The notes beneath the pieces are model-generated. The model saw only the letters and a program-made list of their open reading frames with translations. It made no database searches and was not told the origin of the DNA. The position numbers were made by a program, and so were the translations under genes. Positions 15,865-28,321 of a stretch of 64,000 nt of DNA are shown here, one piece after another. Each line of letters starts with the position of its first letter. Position 1 is the first letter of the stretch. Source of the DNA: Brucella grignonensis (GTDB lineage Bacteria; Pseudomonadota; Alphaproteobacteria; Rhizobiales; Rhizobiaceae); the NCBI RefSeq assembly GCF_002252505.1, contig NZ_NNRL01000163.1, forward strand, positions 315,981 through 379,980, in the 5' to 3' direction.

Positions 15865-18810
15865 ATGAAAAAAGGCGATCATCTCTTCCTCATTGACGGC
15901 TCGGGCTATATTTTCCGTGCCTATCATGCCCTGCCACCGCTAACCCGCAAGACGGATGGCTTGCCGGTGGGAGCCGTGTCCGGTTTCTGCAACATGCTGT
16001 GGAAGCTGTTGAAAGATGCACGGAATACAGATGTCGGCGTGGTGCCAACGCATTTTGCGGTCATTTTCGACTATTCGTCGCAGACTTTCCGCAAAGAGAT
16101 TTATCCTGAATATAAGGCCAACCGCACAGCTCCGCCGGAAGATCTGATCCCGCAATTTGGCCTGATCCGTCAGGCAACCCGTGCGTTCAATCTGCCTTGC
16201 ATTGAAAAAGAAGGCTTTGAGGCGGACGATCTGATCGCGACCTATGCCCGGATTGCTGCGGAAGCCGGTGCCGATGTCACCATTGTATCGTCTGACAAGG
16301 ACCTCATGCAGCTCGTGACACCACAGGTGTCGATGTATGACGGCATGAAGGATAAGCAGATTTCGATCCCGGAAGTGATCGAAAAATGGGGTGTGCCGCC
16401 GGAAAAGATGATCGATCTGCAATCGCTGACCGGCGACAGCACCGATAATGTTCCGGGTATTCCCGGCATCGGGCCAAAAACGGCTGCGCAATTGCTGGAA
16501 GAATTTGGTGATCTCGATACGCTGCTCGCCCGTGCGTCCGAGATCAAGCAAAACAAGCGCCGCGAAAACATCATCGCCTTTGCCGATCAGACTAAAATCG
16601 CGCGAGAACTGGTGACGCTTAAAACCGATGTGCCGCTGGATGTTGATCTCGAAGGTCTTGTGCTTGAGCCGCAAAATGGCCCGAAACTCATCAGCTTCCT
16701 GAAAGCCATGGAATTTACGTCGCTTACGCGTCGTGTGGCGGAAGCAACCGATACAGATGCATCCGCCGTCGAACCTTGCCACATCGAGACCGAATGGGGT
16801 GCAGATGCCCATGGCCCTGACGTCGATGTGCCAGTAAAGTCAGATGACACTACATCGTCAGAAACGGCCACGAAATCTTCTGTCGAAACGGTGCAGCCAA
16901 CGGATGGCTATACGCCGAAGGCGCTGGCAGAAAAGCGCGCATCCGATGCTTTGGCGCAAAAGATCGATACGAGTGCTTATATCTGCATTCGCGACATTGA
17001 AACGCTGAACAAATGGCTCGCGAAAGCTGTTGAGACGGGTCTCGTTGCCTTCGATACGGAAACCAATTCGCTTGACCCTATGCAGGCAGAGCTAATCGGC
17101 TTCTCGCTGGCGCTTGCGCCGGGCGAGGCAGCCTATATCCCGCTCCAGCATAAGTCCGGCGCAGGTGATCTGCTCGGTGGCGGCATGGTCGAAGGGCAGA
17201 TACCGCTCGATAAAGCGCTGGCTGCGTTGAAGAGCGTTCTTGAGGACAAATCCGTTCTCAAGATCGCGCAGAATATGAAATATGACTGGCTGGTCATGCG
17301 TCGTCACGGCATCAACACTGTGTCCTTCGATGATACGATGCTGATTTCCTATGTGCTGGACGCGGGTACGGGCGGTCATGGCATGGACCCGCTGTCCGAA
17401 CGCTGGCTGGGTCATACGCCAATCGCCTATAAGGACGTGGCGGGCAGCGGCAAAAGCGCCGTAACCTTCGATATGGTCGATATTGATCGCGCGACAGCCT
17501 ATGCCGCCGAAGATGCCGATGTGACGCTTCGTCTCTGGCAGGTGCTGAAACCACGTCTGGCGGCAGAAGGCCTGGCATCGGTTTATGAGCGTCTTGAACG
17601 CCCATTGGTTGATGTGCTTGCCCGCATGGAAGAACGCGGCATTTCTGTTGATCGTCAGGTTCTCTCGCGTTTGTCGGGTGATCTTGCCCAGTCTGCTGCC
17701 CGTTTTGAGGATGAAATCTACGAACTGGCCGGAGAGAAATTCAATATCGGCTCGCCAAAACAGCTTGGCGATATATTGTTCGGGAAAATGGGCCTGCCGG
17801 GTGCGTCCAAGACCAAGACCGGTCAATGGTCCACTTCTGCGCAGGTGCTGGAAGATCTGGCTGCCGAAGGCCTGCCTTTGCCGCGTAAGATTGTCGACTG
17901 GCGCCAGCTGACCAAGCTCAAATCGACCTATACCGATGCTTTGCCGGGTTATATTCATCCGCAGACCAAGCGCGTGCATACGTCTTATGCGATGGCGTCC
18001 ACCTCAACGGGCCGTCTGTCCTCGTCTGATCCGAACTTACAGAACATTCCGGTGCGCACCGCTGAAGGCCGCAAAATCCGCACGGCCTTCATCGCAGAAC
18101 ACGGCAACAAGCTGGTGTCTGCCGATTACAGCCAGATTGAATTGCGTGTGCTGGCGCATGTCGCCGATATTCCACAATTGAAACAGGCTTTTGCGGACGG
18201 CATTGACATTCATGCCATGACCGCGTCGGAAATGTTTGGCGTACCCGTCCAGGACATGCCTTCCGAAGTCCGTCGTCGCGCCAAGGCGATCAATTTCGGT
18301 ATCATCTACGGTATTTCGGCTTTTGGTCTTGCCAATCAGCTGTCTATTCCGCGCGAAGAAGCGGGACAATACATACGCACTTATTTCGAGCGTTTCCCCG
18401 GCATCAAGGATTATATGGAGGCGACCAAGGCTTTCGCGCGTGAGCATGGCTATGTCGAAACCATTTTCGGTCGCCGCGCGCATTATCCGGACATTCGCGC
18501 TTCCAACCCACAGGTGCGTGCATTTAATGAACGAGCGGCCATCAATGCCCCTATTCAGGGGGCGGCGGCAGATATTATCCGTCGTGCCATGATCCGCATG
18601 GAAACTGCACTGGCCGATGAAAAGCTTGCAGCCCGTATGTTGTTGCAGGTGCATGACGAGTTGATCTTCGAAGTGCCTGAAAATGAAGTAGAAAAGACGA
18701 TTCCTATCGTGCGTCATGTGATGGAAAATGCAGCCATGCCGGCCGTGTCGCTTTCTGTGCCGTTACAAGTCGATGCGCGTGCAGCGCATAACTGGGATGA
18801 GGCCCATTAG
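15865..18810 (+). CDS. polA: DNA polymerase I
   Basis: This 981-residue three-domain enzyme is used in Okazaki-fragment maturation and excision repair. Residues 1 to ~290 are the 5' nuclease (start KGDHLFLIDGSGYIFRAYHAL). A linker at about 300-365 is rich in acidic, Ser and Thr residues. The 3'-5' exonuclease domain keeps FDTETNSLDP with Asp397 and Glu399, so proofreading is probably active, unlike in Bacillus or Thermus enzymes. The polymerase domain has ADYSQIELR (Asp754), the O-helix RRRAKAINFGIIYG and the HDELIFE motif (Asp931-Glu932). The longer length than E. coli PolA (928) comes mainly from the linker. It is preceded by the cupin gene, without a strong ribosome site. Confidence 0.97.
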   Translation: MKKGDHLFLIDGSGYIFRAYHALPPLTRKTDGLPVGAVSGFCNMLWKLLKDARNTDVGVVPTHFAVIFDYSSQTFRKEIYPEYKANRTAPPEDLIPQFGLIRQATRAFNLPCIEKEGFEADDLIATYARIAAEAGADVTIVSSDKDLMQLVTPQVSMYDGMKDKQISIPEVIEKWGVPPEKMIDLQSLTGDSTDNVPGIPGIGPKTAAQLLEEFGDLDTLLARASEIKQNKRRENIIAFADQTKIARELVTLKTDVPLDVDLEGLVLEPQNGPKLISFLKAMEFTSLTRRVAEATDTDASAVEPCHIETEWGADAHGPDVDVPVKSDDTTSSETATKSSVETVQPTDGYTPKALAEKRASDALAQKIDTSAYICIRDIETLNKWLAKAVETGLVAFDTETNSLDPMQAELIGFSLALAPGEAAYIPLQHKSGAGDLLGGGMVEGQIPLDKALAALKSVLEDKSVLKIAQNMKYDWLVMRRHGINTVSFDDTMLISYVLDAGTGGHGMDPLSERWLGHTPIAYKDVAGSGKSAVTFDMVDIDRATAYAAEDADVTLRLWQVLKPRLAAEGLASVYERLERPLVDVLARMEERGISVDRQVLSRLSGDLAQSAARFEDEIYELAGEKFNIGSPKQLGDILFGKMGLPGASKTKTGQWSTSAQVLEDLAAEGLPLPRKIVDWRQLTKLKSTYTDALPGYIHPQTKRVHTSYAMASTSTGRLSSSDPNLQNIPVRTAEGRKIRTAFIAEHGNKLVSADYSQIELRVLAHVADIPQLKQAFADGIDIHAMTASEMFGVPVQDMPSEVRRRAKAINFGIIYGISAFGLANQLSIPREEAGQYIRTYFERFPGIKDYMEATKAFAREHGYVETIFGRRAHYPDIRASNPQVRAFNERAAINAPIQGAAADIIRRAMIRMETALADEKLAARMLLQVHDELIFEVPENEVEKTIPIVRHVMENAAMPAVSLSVPLQVDARAAHNWDEAH

Positions 18811-18936
18811 GGTCTCAACCGGTTGACCTGAGCGGTTTGACGCTATAGGTAGGCGGCAATTCTGTTGCTTCGGTAGTCGCCAGTGGGTTTGTGACCAATG
18901 GGTTTGCGGCTTGTGAAGCTTTTTTGAAAGTCATTC

Positions 18937-20802
18937 ATGTCCCTACCTGAAACAATCGCTCCGGCACTTTCCGGAGCATTAGCCGCTCGTGGTTACAATA
19001 CACTCACCGCTGTTCAGAATGCCGTTCTGGCTCCTGAAACATTGGATGCCGATCTGCTCGTTTCCGCACAGACAGGCTCCGGCAAGACGGTTGCTTTCGG
19101 CCTTGCCATGGCTTCGACCATTCTTGGTGATGAGCTGCGTTTTGGCCGCCCGGAAACACCATTTGCCATGATCATTGCCCCGACGCGTGAACTTGCCTTG
19201 CAGGTTCGCCGCGAGCTGGAATGGCTCTATGCTGATACGGGTGCGACCATTGCATCCTGTGTTGGCGGTATGGATATTCGTTCCGAGCGCCGTGTGCTTG
19301 AACGTGGAGCGCATATTGTTGTCGGCACGCCGGGCCGTCTGCGCGATCATATTACGCGTAATGCCCTTGATATGTCGCAGCTGCGCGTTGTCGTGCTCGA
19401 TGAAGCCGATGAAATGCTCGATTTGGGCTTCCGCGAAGACCTTGAATTCATTCTTGGTGAAGCACCGGAAGACCGCCGCACATTGATGTTCTCGGCAACC
19501 GTACCAAAGCCGATCGCCCAGCTTGCCAAGCGCTTCCAGAAAGACGCGCTGCGCATTTCTGCGGCTGGCGAAGCTGGTCAGCATGCCGATATTGATTATT
19601 TCGCCATGCCGGTTCCGCCGCATGAGCGTGACCACGCAATCATCAATACGCTGCTTTATTACGATTCACAGAACTCGATCATTTTCTGTTCGACCCGTGA
19701 AGCAGTTAAGCACATGGCGAGCCGTCTTTCCAATCGTGGCTTTGCGGTTGTGGCGCTGTCGGGTGAACTGAGCCAGGCCGAGCGTAACAATGCGCTTCAG
19801 GCCATGCGCGATGGTCGTGCCCGCGTTTGTGTGGCAACCGACGTTGCCGCACGCGGTATCGATCTGCCAAACCTTGATCTGGTTATCCATGCCGATCTGC
19901 CAAACAATGCTGAAACCATGCTGCACCGTTCGGGCCGTACGGGCCGCGCAGGCCGCAAGGGCACATGCGTTCTGGTGGTTCCGTTCTCGCGTCGCCGTAT
20001 TGCAGAGCGTCTTCTGCACATGGCAAAGCTTGATGCGCAGACTGTTCCGGCACCGGGCATTGCTGCTGTTCAGGCCAAAACCAACGAACGCATTCTGAAT
20101 GCAGATGTTTTCAACCAGTCGGTTGAAGAAGAATATCAGGATCTGCTGAAAGCTTTGACCGAGCGTTATACGCCGGAACAGATTGCAGCTGCATTTTTGA
20201 ACCGCGAAGTCGCTTCTTATCCGGCAGCGGAAGAAGTTTCCGATGCGCCGGTGCATCCGGTTGGCGGTAAGAAGCCCAGAGACCGCTTTGAAAAAGGCGA
20301 ACGTCCGGAACGTGGCGAGCGTTTTGATCGTGGTGAGCCGGGCGAACGTTTCGACCGCAATGCACGTTTTGACGGCGTATGGTTCTCGGTTTCTGCCGGT
20401 CGCAAGCACCGCGCCGATCCAAAGTGGCTGCTGCCGCTGATCTGCAAGGCAGGCGATGTATCCAAGCGCGATGTCGGTTCGATCAAGATTTTCGACAATG
20501 AAACCCGCTTTGAAATCACCGCAGCCAAGGCCGAAGACTTCCGCCGTTCTGTTGAAGAACGCGGCACTGGCGAAAAGGGTCTCGTGATCCGCACCGCCGT
20601 TGCAGGCGCCGGTGGCGACGCAGCCCCACGCGAAGGCAAGGGCAACTTCAAGCCACGCGGCGACAAGTTTAACAGCGACTTCCGTGATGGCGGCAAAGGT
20701 GGCTGGTCGAAGCCTAAAGGTGACTTCAAGAAAGATGGTTTCAAGAAGGACGGCAAGAAATTCGGCGACGGTGGTTCTAGCAAAAAGCGTCGCGGCGAAT
20801 AA
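18937..20802 (+). CDS. DEAD-box ATP-dependent RNA helicase with DbpA-type C-terminal domain
   Basis: This 621-residue RNA helicase has the Q-motif Gln27, motif I AQTGSGKT (44-51), PTREL, DEAD (155-158), SAT (186-188) and HRSGRTGRAGR about residue 330-340. A DbpA-like RNA-binding domain (around 475-555, VWFSVSAGRKHRADPKWLLPL) and a very basic Gly/Lys/Arg/Phe-rich tail follow. This architecture fits the DeaD/CsdA/DbpA group, which helps assemble the large ribosomal subunit and remodels structured mRNA, often in the cold. Simple helicase names such as rhlE would be less apt because of the DbpA domain. Its terminator is at 20879. Confidence 0.92.
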   Translation: MSLPETIAPALSGALAARGYNTLTAVQNAVLAPETLDADLLVSAQTGSGKTVAFGLAMASTILGDELRFGRPETPFAMIIAPTRELALQVRRELEWLYADTGATIASCVGGMDIRSERRVLERGAHIVVGTPGRLRDHITRNALDMSQLRVVVLDEADEMLDLGFREDLEFILGEAPEDRRTLMFSATVPKPIAQLAKRFQKDALRISAAGEAGQHADIDYFAMPVPPHERDHAIINTLLYYDSQNSIIFCSTREAVKHMASRLSNRGFAVVALSGELSQAERNNALQAMRDGRARVCVATDVAARGIDLPNLDLVIHADLPNNAETMLHRSGRTGRAGRKGTCVLVVPFSRRRIAERLLHMAKLDAQTVPAPGIAAVQAKTNERILNADVFNQSVEEEYQDLLKALTERYTPEQIAAAFLNREVASYPAAEEVSDAPVHPVGGKKPRDRFEKGERPERGERFDRGEPGERFDRNARFDGVWFSVSAGRKHRADPKWLLPLICKAGDVSKRDVGSIKIFDNETRFEITAAKAEDFRRSVEERGTGEKGLVIRTAVAGAGGDAAPREGKGNFKPRGDKFNSDFRDGGKGGWSKPKGDFKKDGFKKDGKKFGDGGSSKKRRGE

Positions 20803-20811
20803 GCTGATGAA

Positions 20812-20867
20812 TTAGAGCGCATCTCGAAAAGTGTGAAACGGTTTTCGGACAAAGATGCGCGTTAAAT
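20812..20867 (+). repeat. Palindromic repeat after the helicase gene
   Basis: TTAGAGCGCATCTCG, the 19-nt loop AAAAGTGTGAAACGGTTTT, then GATGCGCGTTAAA. It is a half-length copy ten bases after the helicase stop and before its terminator, so it is probably in the helicase 3' untranslated region. Confidence 0.85.
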
Positions 20868-20878
20868 TAAGAAGTTAG

Positions 20879-20902
20879 AGCCCCCGCATGGGGGCTTTTT
20901 CT
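20879..20902 (+). terminator. Terminator after the helicase gene
   Basis: AGCCCCC (20879-20885) pairs with GGGGGCT (20890-20896) around GCAT, followed by TTTTTCTTTTTT. Confidence 0.92.
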
Positions 20903-20925
20903 TTTTTCAAAACTCCAAAAAACAA

Positions 20926-20961
20926 AAAAAGCCCCAGAAGAATTTGATCTTCCGGGGCTTT
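20926..20961 (-). terminator. Terminator after gyrB
   Basis: AAAGCCCCAGAAG (20928-20940) pairs with CTTCCGGGGCTTT (20949-20961). On the minus strand the stem is followed by TTTTGTTTTTTGG. It lies about 120 bases after the gyrB stop, beyond a repeat copy. Confidence 0.85.
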
Positions 20962-20983
20962 GTTATCTCTGAAGTCAATCTGG

Positions 20984-23599
<2,616 letters not shown>

Positions 23600-23813
23600 T
23601 CACTCGACAAACATGGCTTTAATATAGGCGTTAATGGCTGCTTTTCCAAATTTTGGGGCCAAATTTACCGGGGATTCCGTTCATTTGGCAGCCTATACAG
23701 AATTGGGTTGGCGCGGGGTGTCAGGAACCGCCACAATTGGCGCTTATATTCTCTGAACGGGGGCGTTCTTGACCTGATTTTATAAACCCGATTTTATAAA
23801 CAAGGAACGCTTG

Positions 23814-25208
23814 ATGGAAGTTGCAACAAAGATGACCGACACTGCAAATCCCTTCGTTCCGCCCGCACCGCGACCGCGTGAAAAGCCGGTTGGGCGGTTC
23901 GAGATGATGCGGGTGGTTTATAAAAATCCGCTCGAATTGTGGGGCGAGCCTTCCTATAATGAGCCGTGGATTTCAGTCAGCTGGTTCGGCATGAAAACCA
24001 TCATCGCCAATGATCCGGGCCTGATCCGCCATGTGCTGGTCGATAATGCTGCAAATTACCCCATGGCCGCCATTCGCCAGCGCGTGTTGCGTCCCATCCT
24101 GTGCGATGGATTGCTGACCGCCGAAGGGCAGGTCTGGAAGCGTTCACGCAAGGCGATGGCGCCGGTCTTTACCCCGCGCCATATTGGCGGTTTCGCTGAG
24201 ACCATGCGGGAGCGCTCACGTCATTTCGCGGAGCGATACAAGACGAGCGGCATCATCACCGATGTCGCCCATGACATGACGCTTCTCACCTACGATATTC
24301 TGGCCGAAACGCTGTTTTCCGGTGAAATTGCTGGCGACCCCAATGATTTCGCCCGACAGATCGACAAGCTGTTTGAAACCATGGGGCGCGTCGATCCCTT
24401 TGATCTGCTGGGCCTGCCGGACTGGCTGCCACGTTTCACGCGTTTACGTGGCCAGCAATCACTTGGCTTTTTCCGTGAGCTGGTTTCCGGCACGATTGAG
24501 ATGCGCAAAGCGCGTATGGAGAAGGGCGAGGATGTCCCGAATGATTTCCTGACGCTGCTTTTGCGCGCTGAAGGGCCGGACGGCCTGACGCGCTCAGAGA
24601 TTGAAGATAACATTATCACCTTCATTGGCGCAGGCCACGAAACGACTGCTCGTGCGCTTGGCTGGACGCTCTATCTGCTCGCCAAAGCCCCGCAGGAACG
24701 TGATCGGGTGGAAGCGGAAATCGATGCTTTCTTTGCAAATGGTGGTGATGATCAGCCGCCGCAGGAGTGGCTGGCGAAATTGCCTTTCACGCGTGCGACC
24801 TTCGAGGAAGCGATGCGGCTTTATCCGCCTGCGCCTTCGATCAATCGCGAGGCAGCAGTCGATGACACTTATGGCGATCTGAAAATTGCCAAGGGGACTG
24901 CTGTTCTGGTGATGCCGTGGGTGATCCATCGCCACAGGCTTTACTGGCAGGAACCGGATGCTTTCAAGCCGTCACGCTTCTGGCCTGAAAATCGTGACCT
25001 GATCGACCGTTTCCAATATCTGCCTTTTGGCGCAGGTCCGCGCGTCTGCATCGGTGCAAGTTTTGCGCTTCAGGAAGCGGTGATTGCACTTGCCATCTTG
25101 CTACGCGAACACCGCTTCGACGTACTTGAAACGACAAAGCCGTGGCCGGTACAGAAGCTGACCACCCAGCCGCAGGGTGGCCTGCCGATGAGAGTGATGA
25201 AGCGCTGA
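23814..25208 (+). CDS. Cytochrome P450
   Basis: This 464-residue soluble haem monooxygenase has the I-helix oxygen-binding motif GAGHETT (272-278), the K-helix EAMRLYPPAP (ExxR), and the haem loop FGAGPRVCIG with Cys412 as iron ligand. There is no membrane anchor and no fused reductase, and no ferredoxin or ferredoxin-reductase gene is nearby, so its electron donor must be encoded elsewhere. Its style resembles the CYP102-haem-domain/class-E group often linked to fatty acids, but the substrate is unknown. The ATG at 23814 follows AAGGA by seven bases; an upstream TTG is also in frame. It is divergent from gyrB and abuts fghA tail to tail with no intervening base. Confidence 0.9.
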   Translation: MEVATKMTDTANPFVPPAPRPREKPVGRFEMMRVVYKNPLELWGEPSYNEPWISVSWFGMKTIIANDPGLIRHVLVDNAANYPMAAIRQRVLRPILCDGLLTAEGQVWKRSRKAMAPVFTPRHIGGFAETMRERSRHFAERYKTSGIITDVAHDMTLLTYDILAETLFSGEIAGDPNDFARQIDKLFETMGRVDPFDLLGLPDWLPRFTRLRGQQSLGFFRELVSGTIEMRKARMEKGEDVPNDFLTLLLRAEGPDGLTRSEIEDNIITFIGAGHETTARALGWTLYLLAKAPQERDRVEAEIDAFFANGGDDQPPQEWLAKLPFTRATFEEAMRLYPPAPSINREAAVDDTYGDLKIAKGTAVLVMPWVIHRHRLYWQEPDAFKPSRFWPENRDLIDRFQYLPFGAGPRVCIGASFALQEAVIALAILLREHRFDVLETTKPWPVQKLTTQPQGGLPMRVMKR

Positions 25209-26045
25209 TTAGCTCTTAAGGCGTTCAGCGTGCCATTTGAGATGGTCATCCATGAAGGTCGAGATGAAGAAATAGGAATGGTCATAGCCCTCACGCATGT
25301 TGAGTGTGAGAGGAATGCCAGCCTTCTTGCATGTCTCTTCCAAAAGCCATGGACGCAAGCCTTCGTCGAGAAAGCCGTCTGCAGTGCCCTGATCAACCAA
25401 AAACTCTGGAAATCGATAGCCGTCCTCAATGAGCAGCGTCGCATCATAGGCACGCCATGCACGTTCCTCGGCACCCAGGTATTTTTCCAATGCAGGCTTC
25501 GACCATCCCGCCGTCGAAGGCTGGACTATAGGCGCAAAGGCGGATACTGACTTGAAACGATCGGGGTTCTTGAGCGCAATCGTCAGCGCTCCATGGCCGC
25601 CCATCGAATGGCCGGTGATCGCCTGTTGCGACATGTCGAGCGGAAATTCTGCCGCCACCAGATCGGTCAATTCCTTCGTGATATAGCTATACATCTGATA
25701 GTTTTTGGCAAACGGCTCTTGCGTGGCATCGACGTAGAAACCTGCACCTTTGCCGAACTGCCAGTTATCCGGCTCATCCGGTACGTCATCACCGCGCGGG
25801 CTCGTATCCGGGCAAATAACGGCAATTCCCAATTCTGCAGCCATTTGCCGATATTCGCCCTTGTCCATCACATTCTGATGGGTGCAGGTGAGGCCGGAAA
25901 GATACCAGAGTACAGGCACCGGACCGTCTTTAGCTTGCGGCGGCAGGAAGACGGCAAAGGTCATATCGCATTGATTGGTCTTGCTCTTGTGGCGATAGAC
26001 GCCCTGCGTGCCGGCAAAACTCTTTGCGGTGGAGATCGTTTCCAT
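25209..26045 (-). CDS. fghA: S-formylglutathione hydrolase
   Basis: This 278-residue cytoplasmic alpha/beta hydrolase (esterase D family) splits S-formylglutathione into formate and glutathione, the second step of glutathione-dependent formaldehyde removal. The nucleophile Ser147 lies in GHSMGGHG (145-152); the family segments WYLSGLTCTHQNVM and DTSPRG are present, with the late Asp and His of the triad in the DQGTADGF and DHSYFF regions. It is the last gene of the frmR-adhC-elaA-like-DUF1345 operon, nine bases behind DUF1345. The stop codon directly touches that of the P450 gene. Confidence 0.95.
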   Translation of the reverse strand: METISTAKSFAGTQGVYRHKSKTNQCDMTFAVFLPPQAKDGPVPVLWYLSGLTCTHQNVMDKGEYRQMAAELGIAVICPDTSPRGDDVPDEPDNWQFGKGAGFYVDATQEPFAKNYQMYSYITKELTDLVAAEFPLDMSQQAITGHSMGGHGALTIALKNPDRFKSVSAFAPIVQPSTAGWSKPALEKYLGAEERAWRAYDATLLIEDGYRFPEFLVDQGTADGFLDEGLRPWLLEETCKKAGIPLTLNMREGYDHSYFFISTFMDDHLKWHAERLKS

Positions 26046-26054
26046 AAAGAAATC

Positions 26055-26711
26055 CTAACTCCCAAGTGCTACAGCCACATTGACGGTTGCAGCCACAAGG
26101 ACAGTATTGAAGAAGAATGATACGATGCCGTGCAGAAGCGTCATTTTTCGCATCGCTGTGGTCGTGACACTGGTGTCCGAAGTTTGTGCTGTCATACCAA
26201 TGGTGAAGGCGTAATAGGTGAAATCCCAGCCAGAGGGCTGCAATGTCTCGGGGAAGTTGAAGCCACCCCGATTTCTGCTGGCGTGAGCCGTATCATCACC
26301 CGCCGGTTCGCGTGGCTGCCAATACATATGCGCGTAGTGGATCGCGGTCAGCATGTGAATCGTGCACCATCCAAGCGGCACCGAAGTCAGTGTTATAATC
26401 AGCGAAAATAGATCGGCTTTGGGGTGCTGGTTGATCAGGATGAACAGAGATATCACCGCAACCACAACAGTGGCAAATGTCACCAGGAAGATGATCCACA
26501 TCGGCTCATCTGCCGTGGCCGCATGCTTTTTGAGATAGGGCGCCGTCAGTCTGGGCAAGGCGCAAAGTACGAGAGCCAGATAGAGTATGAAGAAACAATT
26601 TGCCCCGATGACCGGGGCAAGCGGAGTTTTGAGAGCCCACGCGATAATGAAGGCCATCGCGCCGCCAATGGCTGCAAGATAAAAGGACATATGGCGGCGG
26701 AGCAGAAACAT
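26055..26711 (-). CDS. DUF1345 membrane protein
   Basis: This 218-residue inner-membrane protein of unknown function has about five to six hydrophobic spans and the family-typical late segment WDFTYYAFTIGMTAQTSDTSVT, which resembles a DUF1345 signature. The start codon overlaps the stop of the upstream acetyltransferase gene (TGATG), so translation is coupled. Its place between adhC and fghA suggests regulation by formaldehyde, but nothing in the sequence shows that it acts on formaldehyde; transport or envelope adaptation are possible. Confidence 0.8.
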   Translation of the reverse strand: MFLLRRHMSFYLAAIGGAMAFIIAWALKTPLAPVIGANCFFILYLALVLCALPRLTAPYLKKHAATADEPMWIIFLVTFATVVVAVISLFILINQHPKADLFSLIITLTSVPLGWCTIHMLTAIHYAHMYWQPREPAGDDTAHASRNRGGFNFPETLQPSGWDFTYYAFTIGMTAQTSDTSVTTTAMRKMTLLHGIVSFFFNTVLVAATVNVAVALGS

Positions 26712-27184
26712 CAGGCTGCTACTTCCTTTGGATCTAACCGCATATCGACATGCGGTATACCATCTTCGAGATACTCTTCCGAAATCGCGACAAAGCCGAA
26801 CGACCCGTAGAATTTCTGCAAATGGCTTTGTCCGCCAAGTTCGATCGCGATGTTCGGGAATCGTTCATGTGCAAATTCCACAGCCTCTTTCATGAGGCGC
26901 TGGCCGAGCTTGTAACCGCGATAATCCGGCGCCACGACGACTCGCCCGATTTTCACCGGCTTGCCAGCCTGTTCAGGTGGCAGAACTCGCAGCGATGCTG
27001 CAAGTTCCTCGCCGTCGAGAATGCGCAAGTGAAATGCCTCGAAATCCTTGCCGTCGATTTCCGGATAGGGACATTTCTGCTCCACCACGAAAACATCCAC
27101 GCGCAGCTTCAGCATCGCATAAAGCGCGCGCGAAGTTAGATTGTCGACTTCATCCCAATGGGAAACGAAAAGCTTTTCAGTCAT
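26711..27184 (-). CDS. ElaA-like GNAT N-acetyltransferase
   Basis: This 157-residue single-domain acetyltransferase carries the acetyl-CoA motif A region GRVVVAPDYRGYKLGQRLMKEA and the ElaA hallmarks RVDVFVVEQKCPYPEIDGKD near the N-terminus and GGQSHLQKFYGSFGF near the C-terminus. The natural substrate of ElaA proteins is not established. Both ends overlap neighbours by one base (TGATG with adhC upstream and DUF1345 downstream), which marks tight translational coupling within the formaldehyde operon. Confidence 0.88.
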   Translation of the reverse strand: MTEKLFVSHWDEVDNLTSRALYAMLKLRVDVFVVEQKCPYPEIDGKDFEAFHLRILDGEELAASLRVLPPEQAGKPVKIGRVVVAPDYRGYKLGQRLMKEAVEFAHERFPNIAIELGGQSHLQKFYGSFGFVAISEEYLEDGIPHVDMRLDPKEVAA

Positions 27185-28296
27185 CAGTAAACAATCACCG
27201 AACGGATGGACTTGCCTTCATGCATCAGATCGAAAGCCGTATTGATTTCATCAAGCGGCATCGTGTGCGTGATCAGACTATCGATGTCGATCTTGCCTTC
27301 CATGTACCAGTCAACGATTTTTGGCACGTCGGTGCGACCGCGCGCGCCGCCGAAGGCGGTGCCTTTCCAGACGCGGCCGGTGACGAGCTGGAATGGACGT
27401 GTGGCAATTTCCTTGCCTGCTTCCGCAACCCCGATGATGATTGATTCACCCCAGCCGCGATGGCAGCATTCCAGCGCCTGACGCATGACATCGGTGTTGC
27501 CGGTTGCGTCGAAGGAATAGTCCGCGCCGCCGTCGGTCAGGTCCTGAATGGCTTGCACAACCTTGTCATTGCCGATTTCGCGCGGGTTGACGAAGTCGGT
27601 CATGCCGAATTTCTTCGCCATTTCTACCTTGGATGGATTGATGTCGACGCCGATAATCTTATCCGCACCAACCATGCGCGCACCCTGAATGACATTGAGG
27701 CCAATGCCGCCAAGACCGAACACAACGACATTGGAACCCGGACGAACCTTAGCCGTGTAAATAACTGCGCCAATGCCGGTGGTCACGCCGCAGCCGATAT
27801 AGCAGATCTTGTCGAAAGGTGCGTCTTCGCGGACCTTGGCGACTGCGATTTCTGGCAGAACGGTGAAATTCGAGAAGGTCGAGCAGCCCATATAATGGAA
27901 CACTTCGCCGCCATCGCAGGAAAAGCGGGTGGTGCGGTCCGGCATCAGGCCCTGACCTTGCGTGGCGCGGATAGAGGTACAGAGGTTCGAGCGCTGCGAC
28001 AGGCATGTTTTGCACTGGCGGCATTCCGGCGTGTAAAGCGGGATCACATGATCGCCCGGCTTGACCGACGTCACGCCCGCGCCCACTTCGCGCACAATGC
28101 CCGCACCTTCATGGCCGAGAATGGCCGGGAACTTGCCTTCTGAATCAAGACCGGAAAGCGTGTAGGCATCTGTATGGCAAACGCCTGTCGCCATGATTTC
28201 GACCAATACCTCGCCAGCGCGTGGACCGCCAATCTCGACTGTTTCGATAGTGAGCGGCTTTTTCGCTTCCCAGGCAACGGCTGCGCGTGACTTCAT
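27184..28296 (-). CDS. adhC: S-(hydroxymethyl)glutathione dehydrogenase (class III alcohol dehydrogenase)
   Basis: This 370-residue zinc enzyme oxidises S-hydroxymethylglutathione, formed from formaldehyde and glutathione, with NAD+; it also reduces S-nitrosoglutathione in known relatives. Catalytic zinc ligands are Cys40 (GVCHTD) and His62 (GHEGAG) with a later Cys in the CGV segment; structural zinc ligands are Cys92, 95, 98 and 106. The cofactor loop is FGLGGIG around 193-199. Normal family length. It is the first enzyme gene behind frmR, 25 bases downstream, and its stop overlaps the acetyltransferase start. Also called frmA or flhA. Confidence 0.96.
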   Translation of the reverse strand: MKSRAAVAWEAKKPLTIETVEIGGPRAGEVLVEIMATGVCHTDAYTLSGLDSEGKFPAILGHEGAGIVREVGAGVTSVKPGDHVIPLYTPECRQCKTCLSQRSNLCTSIRATQGQGLMPDRTTRFSCDGGEVFHYMGCSTFSNFTVLPEIAVAKVREDAPFDKICYIGCGVTTGIGAVIYTAKVRPGSNVVVFGLGGIGLNVIQGARMVGADKIIGVDINPSKVEMAKKFGMTDFVNPREIGNDKVVQAIQDLTDGGADYSFDATGNTDVMRQALECCHRGWGESIIIGVAEAGKEIATRPFQLVTGRVWKGTAFGGARGRTDVPKIVDWYMEGKIDIDSLITHTMPLDEINTAFDLMHEGKSIRSVIVY

Positions 28297-28321
28297 TTTT
28301 GCAATCCTCTTTCCGTGCGCC

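Noticed and set aside
15940-17979. Two long minus-strand frames (290 and 295 codons) opposite polA
   Set aside because: Both lie inside conserved polymerase domains and show no motif, start context or independent homology that I can recognise.
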